NCBI GenBank assembly: GCA_020850915.1
Contig: JADZDV010000330.1
Coordinates: 1-16,996 of the forward strand
DNA: 16,996 bases
From: Chloroflexota bacterium
GTDB lineage: Bacteria; Chloroflexota; UBA6077; JADZDV01
Direction: 5' to 3'
This document shows positions 7,244-14,422 of this stretch, piece after piece (within the stretch, counting starts at the first letter, position 1; each line of letters begins with the position of its first letter). A model generated the notes under the pieces. It searched no databases and was not told where the DNA came from. It saw only the letters and a program-made list of their open reading frames with translations. Made by a program: the position numbers and the translations under genes.

Positions 7244-8368
7244 ATGAGCAGAAGCATCCCCCTCGGCCGGATCTTCGGCATTCGCCTGCTCGTCCATCCG
7301 AGCTGGTTTGCCGTGCTGCTGCTTCTGGCGTTCGGACTGTCCAACTTCTACTTCGGATGGCGCTTCCCGCGCTGGCCGGCGCCGCTCGTCTGGGCCGCTG
7401 GTGTTAGCGGGAGCCTGGCCTTCTTCGTGGGTGTTCTCCTCCATGAGCTCGCGCATTCCCTCGTCGCGCAGCGGCACGGTATTCCAGTACGGAGCATCAC
7501 CCTCTTCCTGTTCGGCGGCGTCTCCCACATCAGCGCTGATGCGCCCACGCCGGGCGTTGAGCTGAAGATCGCCCTGGCTGGACCCTTGAGTAGCCTGGTT
7601 CTCGCGTTGCTGCTCTTCGTGACAAGCGGGCTGGCCGGCGGGGAGCGGCATCCGATCGGAGGCCTGCTGCTCCTCCTCGCGACGCTGAACCTGTCGCTGG
7701 GGATCTTCAACCTGCTGCCTGGCTTTCCGCTTGACGGCGGGCGGCTGTTCCGCTCGATGGTCTGGTTTGCCTCGGACGACTTTGGCTGGGCCACGCGGGT
7801 CGCGACTGTCTCCGGCCAGCTCGCCGCCGGCGCCTTCATCGCCGCCGGACTGTACCTCGCGTTTGGGGTCCACTCCATGACTCCGAGCGGTCTCTGGCTG
7901 GCGTTCGTGGGCTGGTTCCTCTTCAAGTCCGCCGGCGACAATCTCCAGGGTACGATGCTCATGCGCCGCCTGGACGGGTTGCGCGTCACGGACATCCTGA
8001 GACCCGAGCCGTCGGTCGTGGAGGAGCGCGCCGCGGCGTTGGAGGTGGCCCACGCCATGCTCCAGGACCCGCGACACGACCTCTGGATCGTCACGCGGGC
8101 CGGCGAGGTCGTCGGGCTGGTGGGGCATCGCGACCTGCGGCGCGCGGGCGTGGCGCGTCTGCGCTCGGTGGCAGTCTCCCAGGTCATGCGACGCCTCACA
8201 GCCGGCCAGCTCCTGGACGCGCAGACGCCGGCCGCTCAGGCGCTCCAGCTCATCCTGGAGAGCCGCCAGGACGCCCTGCCGGTCATGGCCGGCGGCGTCC
8301 TGGCTGGCCTGCTCTATCGCGACGACCTGCTCCGCGTCCTGGAGCTGCGCCACCAGCTCGGAAAGTAA
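7244..8368 (+). CDS. Site-2-protease-like M50 metallopeptidase with C-terminal CBS domains
   Basis: This is a 374-residue intramembrane zinc protease of the M50/SpoIVFB type, expected to cut membrane-bound substrates such as anti-sigma factors or pro-proteins. The zinc motif HELAH is at 67-71, and the second part LLPGFPLDGGR at 158-167 supplies the Asp ligand (Asp164). Several hydrophobic segments lie between residue 17 and about 230. A pair of CBS modules (about 246-370), which in other proteins bind adenine nucleotides, forms the cytoplasmic end. The substrate is not evident. The preceding tail-anchored protein, on the same strand, is a possible but unproven partner. The Shine-Dalgarno is weak, but the ATG fits the family N-terminus (SIPLGRIFGIRLLVHPSW). 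Confidence 0.92.
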   Translation: MSRSIPLGRIFGIRLLVHPSWFAVLLLLAFGLSNFYFGWRFPRWPAPLVWAAGVSGSLAFFVGVLLHELAHSLVAQRHGIPVRSITLFLFGGVSHISADAPTPGVELKIALAGPLSSLVLALLLFVTSGLAGGERHPIGGLLLLLATLNLSLGIFNLLPGFPLDGGRLFRSMVWFASDDFGWATRVATVSGQLAAGAFIAAGLYLAFGVHSMTPSGLWLAFVGWFLFKSAGDNLQGTMLMRRLDGLRVTDILRPEPSVVEERAAALEVAHAMLQDPRHDLWIVTRAGEVVGLVGHRDLRRAGVARLRSVAVSQVMRRLTAGQLLDAQTPAAQALQLILESRQDALPVMAGGVLAGLLYRDDLLRVLELRHQLGK

Positions 8369-8371
8369 CCG

Positions 8372-8563
8372 GCCGCCAGAGCTGATCCGGCTCGAGGTCG
8401 TCGACGAGGTCCGGGTGCGTCTCGACATCTTCGCCGTTTCGTCTTGGTGCTCCCGGACGTACCAGGTGGTCTCAGCCTGGCCCTCCACCAGGCGCTCGCC
8501 CAGCGCCGGATTGTCCTGCTGGTGGAGAGCTCCGCCCTCGTGCGAATGAAAACGGCCGCGGAC
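8372..8563 (-). pseudogene. Possible frameshifted gene remnant between convergent genes
   Basis: Read leftward, 8563 to about 8437 gives a coding-like stretch with G/C-rich third positions (GRFHSHEGGALHQQD, then ERLVEGQAETTWYVREHQDE). From about 8435 to 8372 a different frame gives GEDVETHPDLVDDLEP, DQLW. A single inserted base near 8437 would join them. Apart from a GTG at 8488 inside the stretch there is no start, and the second frame runs on into the antisense of the M50 gene. I do not recognise a family. The plus strand also stays open here for about 59 codons without a start, so this may be chance in GC-rich DNA. Confidence 0.25.
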
Positions 8564-8592
8564 CGAGGGCGTGGATGGTGGTGTCGGAGCGG

Positions 8593-9855
8593 CTATCGGC
8601 TGATTCCCAGGACGATCCTCCGGAACTCGTCGTCGCCGAGCTGGCGCTTACGCCAGCGCATTTCGGAACGGAGCCTGGCGATGACCTCCGGCTCCCTCCT
8701 CTCGGGGATGGAGAGTCCCAGCTCGCGCGCCTTGGCGCGGACGGCCCACGGGCCGGAGTAGTGGCCGAGGAGGTTTGTCTGTGAGTTCCCGAACGCCTCG
8801 GGCTTCATCGACAAGAACGACCAGAAGCCTTCCTCGTTGTCCGGCACCGCGTAGTGGACTTCCACCAGGTGAGAGAAGGCGGTTTTCCCCACGATCGGCA
8901 TCGTGTCGGGCATCGGGAACTTGGTCAGGTCGGCCACGAGCCGGGATAGCTCGGTCATCTTTTCCAGCTTGATGCCGCAGTCGAGGCCGTAATAGATCTG
9001 GACGACCGTTGCCACCTCGGCCAGCGGCGCGATGTGAGCGCGTTCTCCCAGGCCGTGGACGGCCGCGTCGATGATGTCCGCGCCCCCCTCGAGCCCAGCG
9101 TAGAGCGCCGCCGCTGCCATGCCGATGTCGTTGTGGGTGTGCAGGCCGATCCTGGTGTTCGGCAGCAGCCGCTTCATCTCCCGGACGACGTGCGTGTAGA
9201 CGTGGTAGATCGCCATGCCGTTGATGTCGTCCAGTTTGATCATGTCGGCGCCCGCGTCCACCAGCCTGGTACACACCTCCGCGAGCCGCTCGATCGGGAT
9301 CCGGGTCATGTCCTGGATCAGACAGCCGACCTTGCCGCGCGAGCCGGCTTTTCGTCTGGCGTACTGGACGGAGCCGACGGCGCGCTCGATCGCCTCCTCG
9401 ACGCCGATGCGCGCGCCGGCCATCGATTCGAACAGGCACATCTGGTGCGGCGAGAACGAGAAGCACAGCGTGGTGTAGTCGGCGCCGTGGTCGAAATTGA
9501 GATCGACTTCCACCTTTGCCAGTTCGGGATTGAGGACCGACGTTGGATGGACGAGCGCTTCGACGATGACGCCGGGATATCGCTTCTTGACCTCTTGCAT
9601 CTCCTGTGGGTCGTCGTGGTGCATCTGGAGCATGCTCACGCCAGCCTCAACCAGCTTATCGGCGATCAGGATCACCTCGTCTCGTCTCAAGGAGACGCCC
9701 GGAAGCTGGCGGCCTTCGCGCAGCGTGATGTCGCAGAGCTGCAGCTTCTCCGGGAGAGTCATCCTGGAGCGGATCTCGTCGCTGAAGCAGTGCTGGGAGA
9801 TCCGCCAGAGGTCAGTGGTCGGCTCAAGCTCGCGGTTCACGGGATAGCCAGTCAT
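8593..9855 (-). CDS. LeuA/homocitrate-synthase-like DRE-TIM metallolyase without regulatory domain
   Basis: The 420-residue protein belongs to the HMGL-like TIM-barrel superfamily, whose members condense acyl-CoA with 2-oxo acids or cleave such products. It shows CDITLREGRQLPG (41-53) with catalytic Arg46 and metal ligand Glu47, the metal motif HTHND (239-243), a GLGERAHIAPLAEV loop (268-281), and VGKTAFSHLVEVHY (322-335), which resembles the AFxHxxGIH subdomain of isopropylmalate and homocitrate synthases. This places it nearer LeuA/NifV than HMG-CoA lyase. There is no LeuA allosteric domain. AGGAG lies 6 nt before the ATG. The start is 29 nt after the amidohydrolase stop, so the two are probably co-transcribed. 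The substrate is unknown; it may be an aldolase or lyase in a degradative route. Confidence 0.85.
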   Translation of the reverse strand: MTGYPVNRELEPTTDLWRISQHCFSDEIRSRMTLPEKLQLCDITLREGRQLPGVSLRRDEVILIADKLVEAGVSMLQMHHDDPQEMQEVKKRYPGVIVEALVHPTSVLNPELAKVEVDLNFDHGADYTTLCFSFSPHQMCLFESMAGARIGVEEAIERAVGSVQYARRKAGSRGKVGCLIQDMTRIPIERLAEVCTRLVDAGADMIKLDDINGMAIYHVYTHVVREMKRLLPNTRIGLHTHNDIGMAAAALYAGLEGGADIIDAAVHGLGERAHIAPLAEVATVVQIYYGLDCGIKLEKMTELSRLVADLTKFPMPDTMPIVGKTAFSHLVEVHYAVPDNEEGFWSFLSMKPEAFGNSQTNLLGHYSGPWAVRAKARELGLSIPERREPEVIARLRSEMRWRKRQLGDDEFRRIVLGISR

Positions 9856-9884
9856 GCAGTGCTCCTTCTGAGAGCCGCCCGTCT

Positions 9885-11345
9885 CTACCGAGATCGTTCG
9901 TGAACGCCGACGATCGGATAGCTCGTCGGGACGATCTCGTCGAGCTCCTTGCCGCTGTGGTGCCAGTTAGGGGTGGACGCCCACAGGCGCTCGCCCTCGG
10001 CCTGGACGGCCTCCAGCAGTCTCCCCTCGTCGAAGCGAGTGGCGCGACCGTTCTCTAGCAGGATCTCGCCGTCCACGATCGCCAGCTCGACGTCCGAGCC
10101 GTTGCCGCACTCCATGAGCGACTTGATCGGGTCGTGCACCGCGCCAAAGTGGACCTGGAGCAAGTTGACCACGATGATGTCTGCCTTCGCCCCCGGCGCC
10201 AGGCGGCCGATGTCGTCGCGACCCAGGGCGCGGGCCGGCGCCAGCGTCACGGCGTCGAAGACGTGCTCCGGTCGACCGACCCGGTAGTTCTCTTCCACCT
10301 TGCGGCACATCAGCGCCGCCCAGCGCATCTCCTGCACCAGATCCTGCGGGTAGGTGTCTGTACCGAGCGCCACGTTGATGCCGCGCTGGCGGTACGACTC
10401 CAGCGACTCCAGCGCCAGCCCGATCTTGGCTAGCTTGTACGGCGCGTGGACCGCTGTGGCGCCGGCTCGGGAGATGATACCGAGGTCGTCAGCGTAGGGG
10501 TACCTGGACCACGAGTGCCTGTTGTGGAACACGCAGTGAGCCAGACCGGTCCGCTCTTTGAGGAAGCCGATGGAGTCCAGCAGCTCGAAGGGCGTCTTAC
10601 CGGTCTGCTCCAGGATGTTGTAGAACTGCCGGTGGTTGTTCGCCGTGTGGAGCTGCATCGGCAGCCCGAGCTCGTCCGCTGACTGCCGCGCGCGCTGGAG
10701 CAGGTCCACCGTGCACGTCTCCAGGTGGCTCGGGTGCAGAATGGCGCGAATGCGTCCGCCCTGCGCCCCATCGTACTGGCGCGCGTACGCGACGGCGCGC
10801 TCGAGGCCGGCGAGCCCCTTAGCTTCGTCCCAGACCAGCGCGACTCGACCGCCGTCAAACGTGTGTGACGCCGAGCCGAAGGCGGGCCCGAGGTAGGCGC
10901 GGATGCCGAGATCGACCGCCACCTGGGTCGCTTCGTCCGCGCCGCCGGCCAGCGTTCCGGCGTCCACGATGGTTGTTGCGCCACCGCGCAGAGCGGACCA
11001 GAAGCCGTAGGCCGCGACGACCTCGGCGCGCTCGCCGCGTCGGCCGTGCGCCGTGCCGCGCCGGGTGGCGCTGTGGCTCAGGTAGTTCGCCCCGAAGTAG
11101 TCGGCCTTTGTCGTATCGAGCGCGGTTGCCTGGCCGGCGTTGATGCCGGTGTGGATGTGGCTGTTGATCAACCCCGGCGAGACGAGCTTGCCGCGCGCGT
11201 CGATCTCACGGTCCACCCGGCCGTCGAACCGCCGGCCGACGAAGAGCACCCTGTGGTCTTCGTACACCACGCAGCCGTCCGGAACTAGCTCGTGGGTGGA
11301 CCCATTGAAGCCCACCACCCAGCCGCCCTGTACCCGCGTTCGCAC
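9885..11345 (-). CDS. Amidohydrolase of the AtzA/TrzN/MtaD-like group, atypical active site
   Basis: This 486-residue metal-dependent hydrolase of the amidohydrolase superfamily has an N-terminal beta-sandwich strand, LVSPGLINSHIHTG with the HxH pair His63/His65, QLHTANN with His233, GLAHCVF with His270, and ALGTD with Asp330. It ends with the usual LAPGAKADIIVVNL closing segment. These are the mononuclear metal ligands of the chlorohydrolase and deaminase group. The catalytic Glu three residues after the third His in relatives such as AtzA (His243/Glu246) is Asn236 here, so hydrolysis may differ or the substrate may not be a normal deaminase substrate. The GTG start is preceded by AAGGAGG at 5 nt. 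It is the first gene of a leftward pair with the LeuA-like enzyme. The substrate is unknown. Confidence 0.86.
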   Translation of the reverse strand: MRTRVQGGWVVGFNGSTHELVPDGCVVYEDHRVLFVGRRFDGRVDREIDARGKLVSPGLINSHIHTGINAGQATALDTTKADYFGANYLSHSATRRGTAHGRRGERAEVVAAYGFWSALRGGATTIVDAGTLAGGADEATQVAVDLGIRAYLGPAFGSASHTFDGGRVALVWDEAKGLAGLERAVAYARQYDGAQGGRIRAILHPSHLETCTVDLLQRARQSADELGLPMQLHTANNHRQFYNILEQTGKTPFELLDSIGFLKERTGLAHCVFHNRHSWSRYPYADDLGIISRAGATAVHAPYKLAKIGLALESLESYRQRGINVALGTDTYPQDLVQEMRWAALMCRKVEENYRVGRPEHVFDAVTLAPARALGRDDIGRLAPGAKADIIVVNLLQVHFGAVHDPIKSLMECGNGSDVELAIVDGEILLENGRATRFDEGRLLEAVQAEGERLWASTPNWHHSGKELDEIVPTSYPIVGVHERSR

Positions 11346-11390
11346 AACACCCTCCTTGACGGCCCGACCGCGCCGCCGACCGGTGCTGCC

Positions 11391-11396
11391 AGTATA
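11391..11396 (-). promoter_or_regulatory. Candidate -10 box for the amidohydrolase operon
   Basis: Read leftward this is TATACT, five of six matches to TATAAT. It would give a 5' leader of about 40 nt containing the AAGGAGG site. A poor -35 candidate (TAGAGC) lies 17 nt upstream. Confidence 0.4.
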
Positions 11397-11577
11397 GGGA
11401 AGTGCGCCGCTGCGCTCTACCGCCTCCGAGACGCCGCCCGCGCGGAACGGTCGTGCTACGCTTGGAGAGGAGTCGCGGCCGCTGGTGGCGCATGCCGGAG
11501 TGTGCCCTCAGACCGCGGCGCTGGAGGGAGTGCGCCGGGGTGAGACCGGCGGCAGGTCATGGGGGCTGGTCAGGATC

Positions 11578-13836
11578 ATGGTAGACACACCGCGATGTCT
11601 CGCGCTCGTCTCGGACTACGATGGCACACTGGCGACCGACGGACAGGTGGACGAGGCGACGCTGGCGGCGGTCCGGCGGTTCTCCGCCTCAGGACGCATC
11701 CTCATCCTTGTCACCGGTCGACGGCTGGACGACCTGCTGAGCGTCTTTCCTGACGTGGACGCCTTCGACCTGGTAGTCGCTGAGAACGGCGCGCTGCTCT
11801 ACTGGCCGTCAACGGGCCAGCAGGACCTCCTGGGGGAGCCTCCCTCGAGGGAGTTGATCGCCCGACTCAGAGAGCGGCGCGTGATGTCGCTCTCGGTCGG
11901 CCGTTCCATCGTCGCGACGGTGCGCCCATATGACGAGGCAGCGTCCGAGGTCCTACGCGAGCTCGGCCTCCAGCACCAGGTGATCTTCAACAAGGGCTCG
12001 GTCATGATCCTGCCGGCCGGCGTAGACAAGCGCTCCGGTCTGCTCCACGCGCTGGACGCCCTCGACCTCGTTCCTGGCGACGTCGTCGGAGTCGGCGATG
12101 CCGAGAACGACCTCCCCTTTCTGCTCCTCGGTGCTCGCTCGGCAGCGGTGGCGAACGCGCTGCCCATCGTCAAGGAGCAGACGAGCCTGGCCCTGCGCGG
12201 CGCGCGTGGCGCGGGTGTGGTCGAGCTGATCGACCGTTTGCTGTCTGAAGCGGATGGTCGGCTCACCGAGCCTGCGCGCCGGAGGCTGGCCCAGAACACG
12301 GCCGCGCGCCAGTCCCGCGCCTCGCGCTTGCCAGTCGCCGCGGGTCCGTCCGACCTGTCGGTGGTGGTTGTGGCCAATCGTGGCCCGCGCGACTTCGTCT
12401 GGGATGACCACCGCTGGACGACACGCATGGCGGCCGGCGGGCTCGTCAGCCTGCTGAGCCCGCTGGCTCGCAGGCCGGACGTCGCCTGGTTCTGCTGCGT
12501 TTCGGAGCCGCCGGACGCGCACCGTGCCCGGGGCGGCCTCTTCACGACCGCCGCCGACCAGCAGGAGTCCCGTCTCCACGTCGTGCCGGTGCCGCTCCCG
12601 GCGGACATCTACCAGCAGTACTACGGCCAGATCAGCAACGAAGTGCTCTGGATGCTCCAGCACCAGCTTATCGGAACGGACGGCTATCAATGCCTCGATG
12701 CCCGGCGCCACCTGGCGTGGAACCGAGGCTATCTCGAGGCGAATCGCCGCCTGGCAGGATTCATCAGAAGGCGCGTCACCTCGGCCCGGTCCTTCCTGAT
12801 CCAGGACTATCACCTGTACCCACTGCCGGGATTGCTGCGCGAGTCGTTCCCGCGGACACCGATCGCCCACTTCACACACATCCCGTTCCCCGACGTTCCC
12901 GCGTTGAAGCTGCTCCCGAAGAGCTGGCGCGACACCATCCTGCGCGGTCTGCTCGGCGCGGACGTCGTGGGCCTGCAGACCCAGCACGATGTCCAGGCGT
13001 TCTTGAGCTGCTGTGCCGACCTGCTCGGCGCGCCAGTGGACCGGGACCGGGCGATGGTCGAGGCGGACGACGGTCGGGAGGTCGCCGTGCGCGCCTACCC
13101 GGCCAGCGTGGATCCGAGGGCGCTGCGCCGCACGATGCGCGTCGCGGCGGTCGCCGCGGCGCGCGACCGCCTCATGCCAGACCTTGAGCCGCTGAGCATC
13201 ATTCGCGTCGATCGGCTCGATCCGAGCAAGAACCATCGCACGGGCTTTCTGGCGTTCGCCCGCCTCCTGGAGATGCGCCCAGACCTCCGCGGTCAGCTCC
13301 AGTTCGTCGCCTTCCTGGTGCCCTCCCGAACCGACCTGGGCGTCTACCGAGCGTACCGCGATGCGATCTACCGCCAGATCGAGGAGATCAACGATCGCTT
13401 CACGCCGGCCTGCGGGCGGCCGCCCATTGTCACGTACTACACCAACGACCGCGAGCAGGACCTCGCGGCGATGGAACGCTGCGACGCTCTGCTGGTGAAC
13501 TCGCTGGAAGACGGGATGAACCTGGTGGCCAAGGAGTGGGCCGTCGTCTCGAAGCGCCCCGGCGTCCTTATCGTCTCGGAGACAACTGGCGTGGCGCACG
13601 AGGCGGTCGACAGCGCGCTGCTGGTCTCGCCGCTCGACGTGGAGGGGACGGCCCAGGCGATGGCGCAGGCGCTGACCATGAATTCGGCCGAGCGCTCGCG
13701 GCGGCTGGCCCGGTTCAGAAAGCGCGTGGAGGGATGGACGGCGTCCGACTGGCTCCGGGCGCAGCTAGTGGACCTGAGCGCAGACGAGGAGATCGCCCGC
13801 CCGCCGTCCGCGTCGGTCCTCGTGGGGGCGTCCTGA
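11578..13836 (+). CDS. HAD phosphatase-GT20 (trehalose-6-phosphate synthase-like) fusion, reversed domain order
   Basis: This 752-residue protein probably makes and dephosphorylates a trehalose-like disaccharide. The N-terminal HAD-IIB (Cof-type) phosphatase, about 8-235, has DYDGTL (Asp13, Asp15), VTGRR (45-49), Lys151 in GVDKRSG, and GVGDAENDLPF (Asp174, Asp178). The GT20 domain, about 260-735, has ANRGP with Arg268, YYGQISNEVLWMLQHQL, QDYHLYPLP (409-416), HIPFP (434-438), VDRLDPSKN with Arg546 and Lys551, and LEDGMNLVAKE (643-653). All key OtsA-type residues are present. The VDRxDPSKN form is like actinobacterial GT20 proteins and not E. coli VDRLDYSKG. Well-known fusions have GT20 first and the phosphatase last. 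The ATG at 11578 starts 7 residues before the HAD domain; an upstream ATG at 11485 would add 31 unconserved residues. Trehalose is the likeliest product, but glucosylglycerol or a related sugar is possible. Confidence 0.88.
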   Translation: MVDTPRCLALVSDYDGTLATDGQVDEATLAAVRRFSASGRILILVTGRRLDDLLSVFPDVDAFDLVVAENGALLYWPSTGQQDLLGEPPSRELIARLRERRVMSLSVGRSIVATVRPYDEAASEVLRELGLQHQVIFNKGSVMILPAGVDKRSGLLHALDALDLVPGDVVGVGDAENDLPFLLLGARSAAVANALPIVKEQTSLALRGARGAGVVELIDRLLSEADGRLTEPARRRLAQNTAARQSRASRLPVAAGPSDLSVVVVANRGPRDFVWDDHRWTTRMAAGGLVSLLSPLARRPDVAWFCCVSEPPDAHRARGGLFTTAADQQESRLHVVPVPLPADIYQQYYGQISNEVLWMLQHQLIGTDGYQCLDARRHLAWNRGYLEANRRLAGFIRRRVTSARSFLIQDYHLYPLPGLLRESFPRTPIAHFTHIPFPDVPALKLLPKSWRDTILRGLLGADVVGLQTQHDVQAFLSCCADLLGAPVDRDRAMVEADDGREVAVRAYPASVDPRALRRTMRVAAVAAARDRLMPDLEPLSIIRVDRLDPSKNHRTGFLAFARLLEMRPDLRGQLQFVAFLVPSRTDLGVYRAYRDAIYRQIEEINDRFTPACGRPPIVTYYTNDREQDLAAMERCDALLVNSLEDGMNLVAKEWAVVSKRPGVLIVSETTGVAHEAVDSALLVSPLDVEGTAQAMAQALTMNSAERSRRLARFRKRVEGWTASDWLRAQLVDLSADEEIARPPSASVLVGAS

Positions 13837-13842
13837 GCCCCC
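13824..13842. terminator. Possible bidirectional hairpin between convergent genes
   Basis: GGGGGC and GCCCCC enclose a 7-nt loop that contains the stop codon of the HAD-GT20 gene. It sits at the convergent junction with the leftward cupin gene, which ends at 13857. There is no T-run, so it is not a classic intrinsic terminator. Confidence 0.35.
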
Positions 13843-13856
13843 GCCAGGACCCGGAC

Positions 13857-14222
13857 TCACTGCCTCGCTTCCAGCCAGGTCTCCATGCCGTCCGAACCCT
13901 TGCCCTCGACGAGGTTCTTGCAGCTCCAGAACTCGGAGTCCTCGAGGACCCAGACCTTGTGCGGGGCGTTCGCCGGAATGCAGACGACCGAGCCCGGCTT
14001 CAGAATCCAGGTCTCTTTGCCCACCGTCACCTGGAGCGTGCCAGAGGTCAAGGAGATGATCTGCTCGTGCGGGTGGCTGTGACGCGGCGGACCGGCGTTG
14101 CGCGCGTACTTGACGCGGCTCATCTCGATGGCATCCCCGCGCATCACGGCGCTCACGGAGGTCCGACCGGGCCGAGTTCCCTTCTGCTGCTCCTCGAGCT
14201 CGTCCCAGGTAGCGTGGTCCAT
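13857..14222 (-). CDS. Small single-domain cupin, copy 1
   Basis: This 121-residue protein has one cupin barrel. The first cupin motif is RHSHPHEQIISLTSG (47-61), with His48, His50 and Glu53/Gln54 as likely metal ligands; the second is IPANAPHKV with His88. Cupins of this size act as dioxygenases, isomerases, small-molecule sensors or metal-binding proteins, and sequence alone does not decide. The ATG at 14222 is preceded by GGAGG at 5 nt. Another ATG 12 nt upstream overlaps that site and is less likely. The protein is clearly paralogous to the cupin at 15787-16134 (shared TWDELE, GDAIE, HSHPHEQIIS, KNLV and GKGS). It is divergent from the alpha/beta hydrolase, which suggests a role in the same pathway. 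Confidence 0.87.
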   Translation of the reverse strand: MDHATWDELEEQQKGTRPGRTSVSAVMRGDAIEMSRVKYARNAGPPRHSHPHEQIISLTSGTLQVTVGKETWILKPGSVVCIPANAPHKVWVLEDSEFWSCKNLVEGKGSDGMETWLEARQ

Positions 14223-14284
14223 AGCGTCCTCCATCGTTGTCGGCGATCGCGTACGCCGCAAGTCTGCCCTTGACCGATGGCTCC

Positions 14285-14290
14285 TGTCAA
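14285..14290 (-). promoter_or_regulatory. Candidate -35 box for cupin copy 1
   Basis: Read leftward this is an exact TTGACA, 62 nt before the ATG at 14222. The -10 region at the right spacing is poor. Cupin copy 2 has the same hexamer at nearly the same distance, which makes a functional role more likely. Confidence 0.42.
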
Positions 14291-14387
14291 CGGCGCGGGG
14301 TGCGTCCGAGAGATGTGGCAGCCTGGTCGACGGACCGGCAGCGCACCGCCCGGGGGCAGCGTTCTGATCGGGCGCGGCGCGCAGGGC

Positions 14388-14393
14388 TACACT
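14388..14393 (+). promoter_or_regulatory. Candidate -10 box for the alpha/beta hydrolase
   Basis: TACACT, four of six matches to TATAAT, is placed about 29 nt before the GTG start, with no clear -35 box. It is in the 200-nt divergent region that also holds the cupin promoter. Confidence 0.3.
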
Positions 14394-14422
14394 GCCCGCA
14401 CAGCCCCTCAGAAGGAGAGACC

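Noticed and set aside
7025..8488. Leftward open frame of about 487 codons opposite the M50 peptidase
   Set aside because: Most of it is antisense to a protease with HELAH and LDGGR motifs. Only its upstream end (8437-8488) looks possibly coding, and that part is kept as a doubtful remnant.
8444..8761. Rightward 105-codon frame beginning in the gap after the M50 gene
   Set aside because: More than half overlaps the LeuA-like gene in antisense. There is no Shine-Dalgarno and the composition is poor.
9034..9903. Rightward 289-codon frame opposite the LeuA-like gene
   Set aside because: It is antisense to a conserved metalloenzyme and has no domain or ribosome binding site.
11457..11462. TACGCT as a rightward -10 box for the HAD-GT20 gene
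   Set aside because: It has only three matches, no -35 box at any normal spacing, and a leader of over 100 nt. It is not enough to call a promoter.
11953..13599. Leftward frame of 548 codons opposite the HAD-GT20 fusion
   Set aside because: The plus-strand protein has complete HAD and GT20 motifs; the opposite frame has none.
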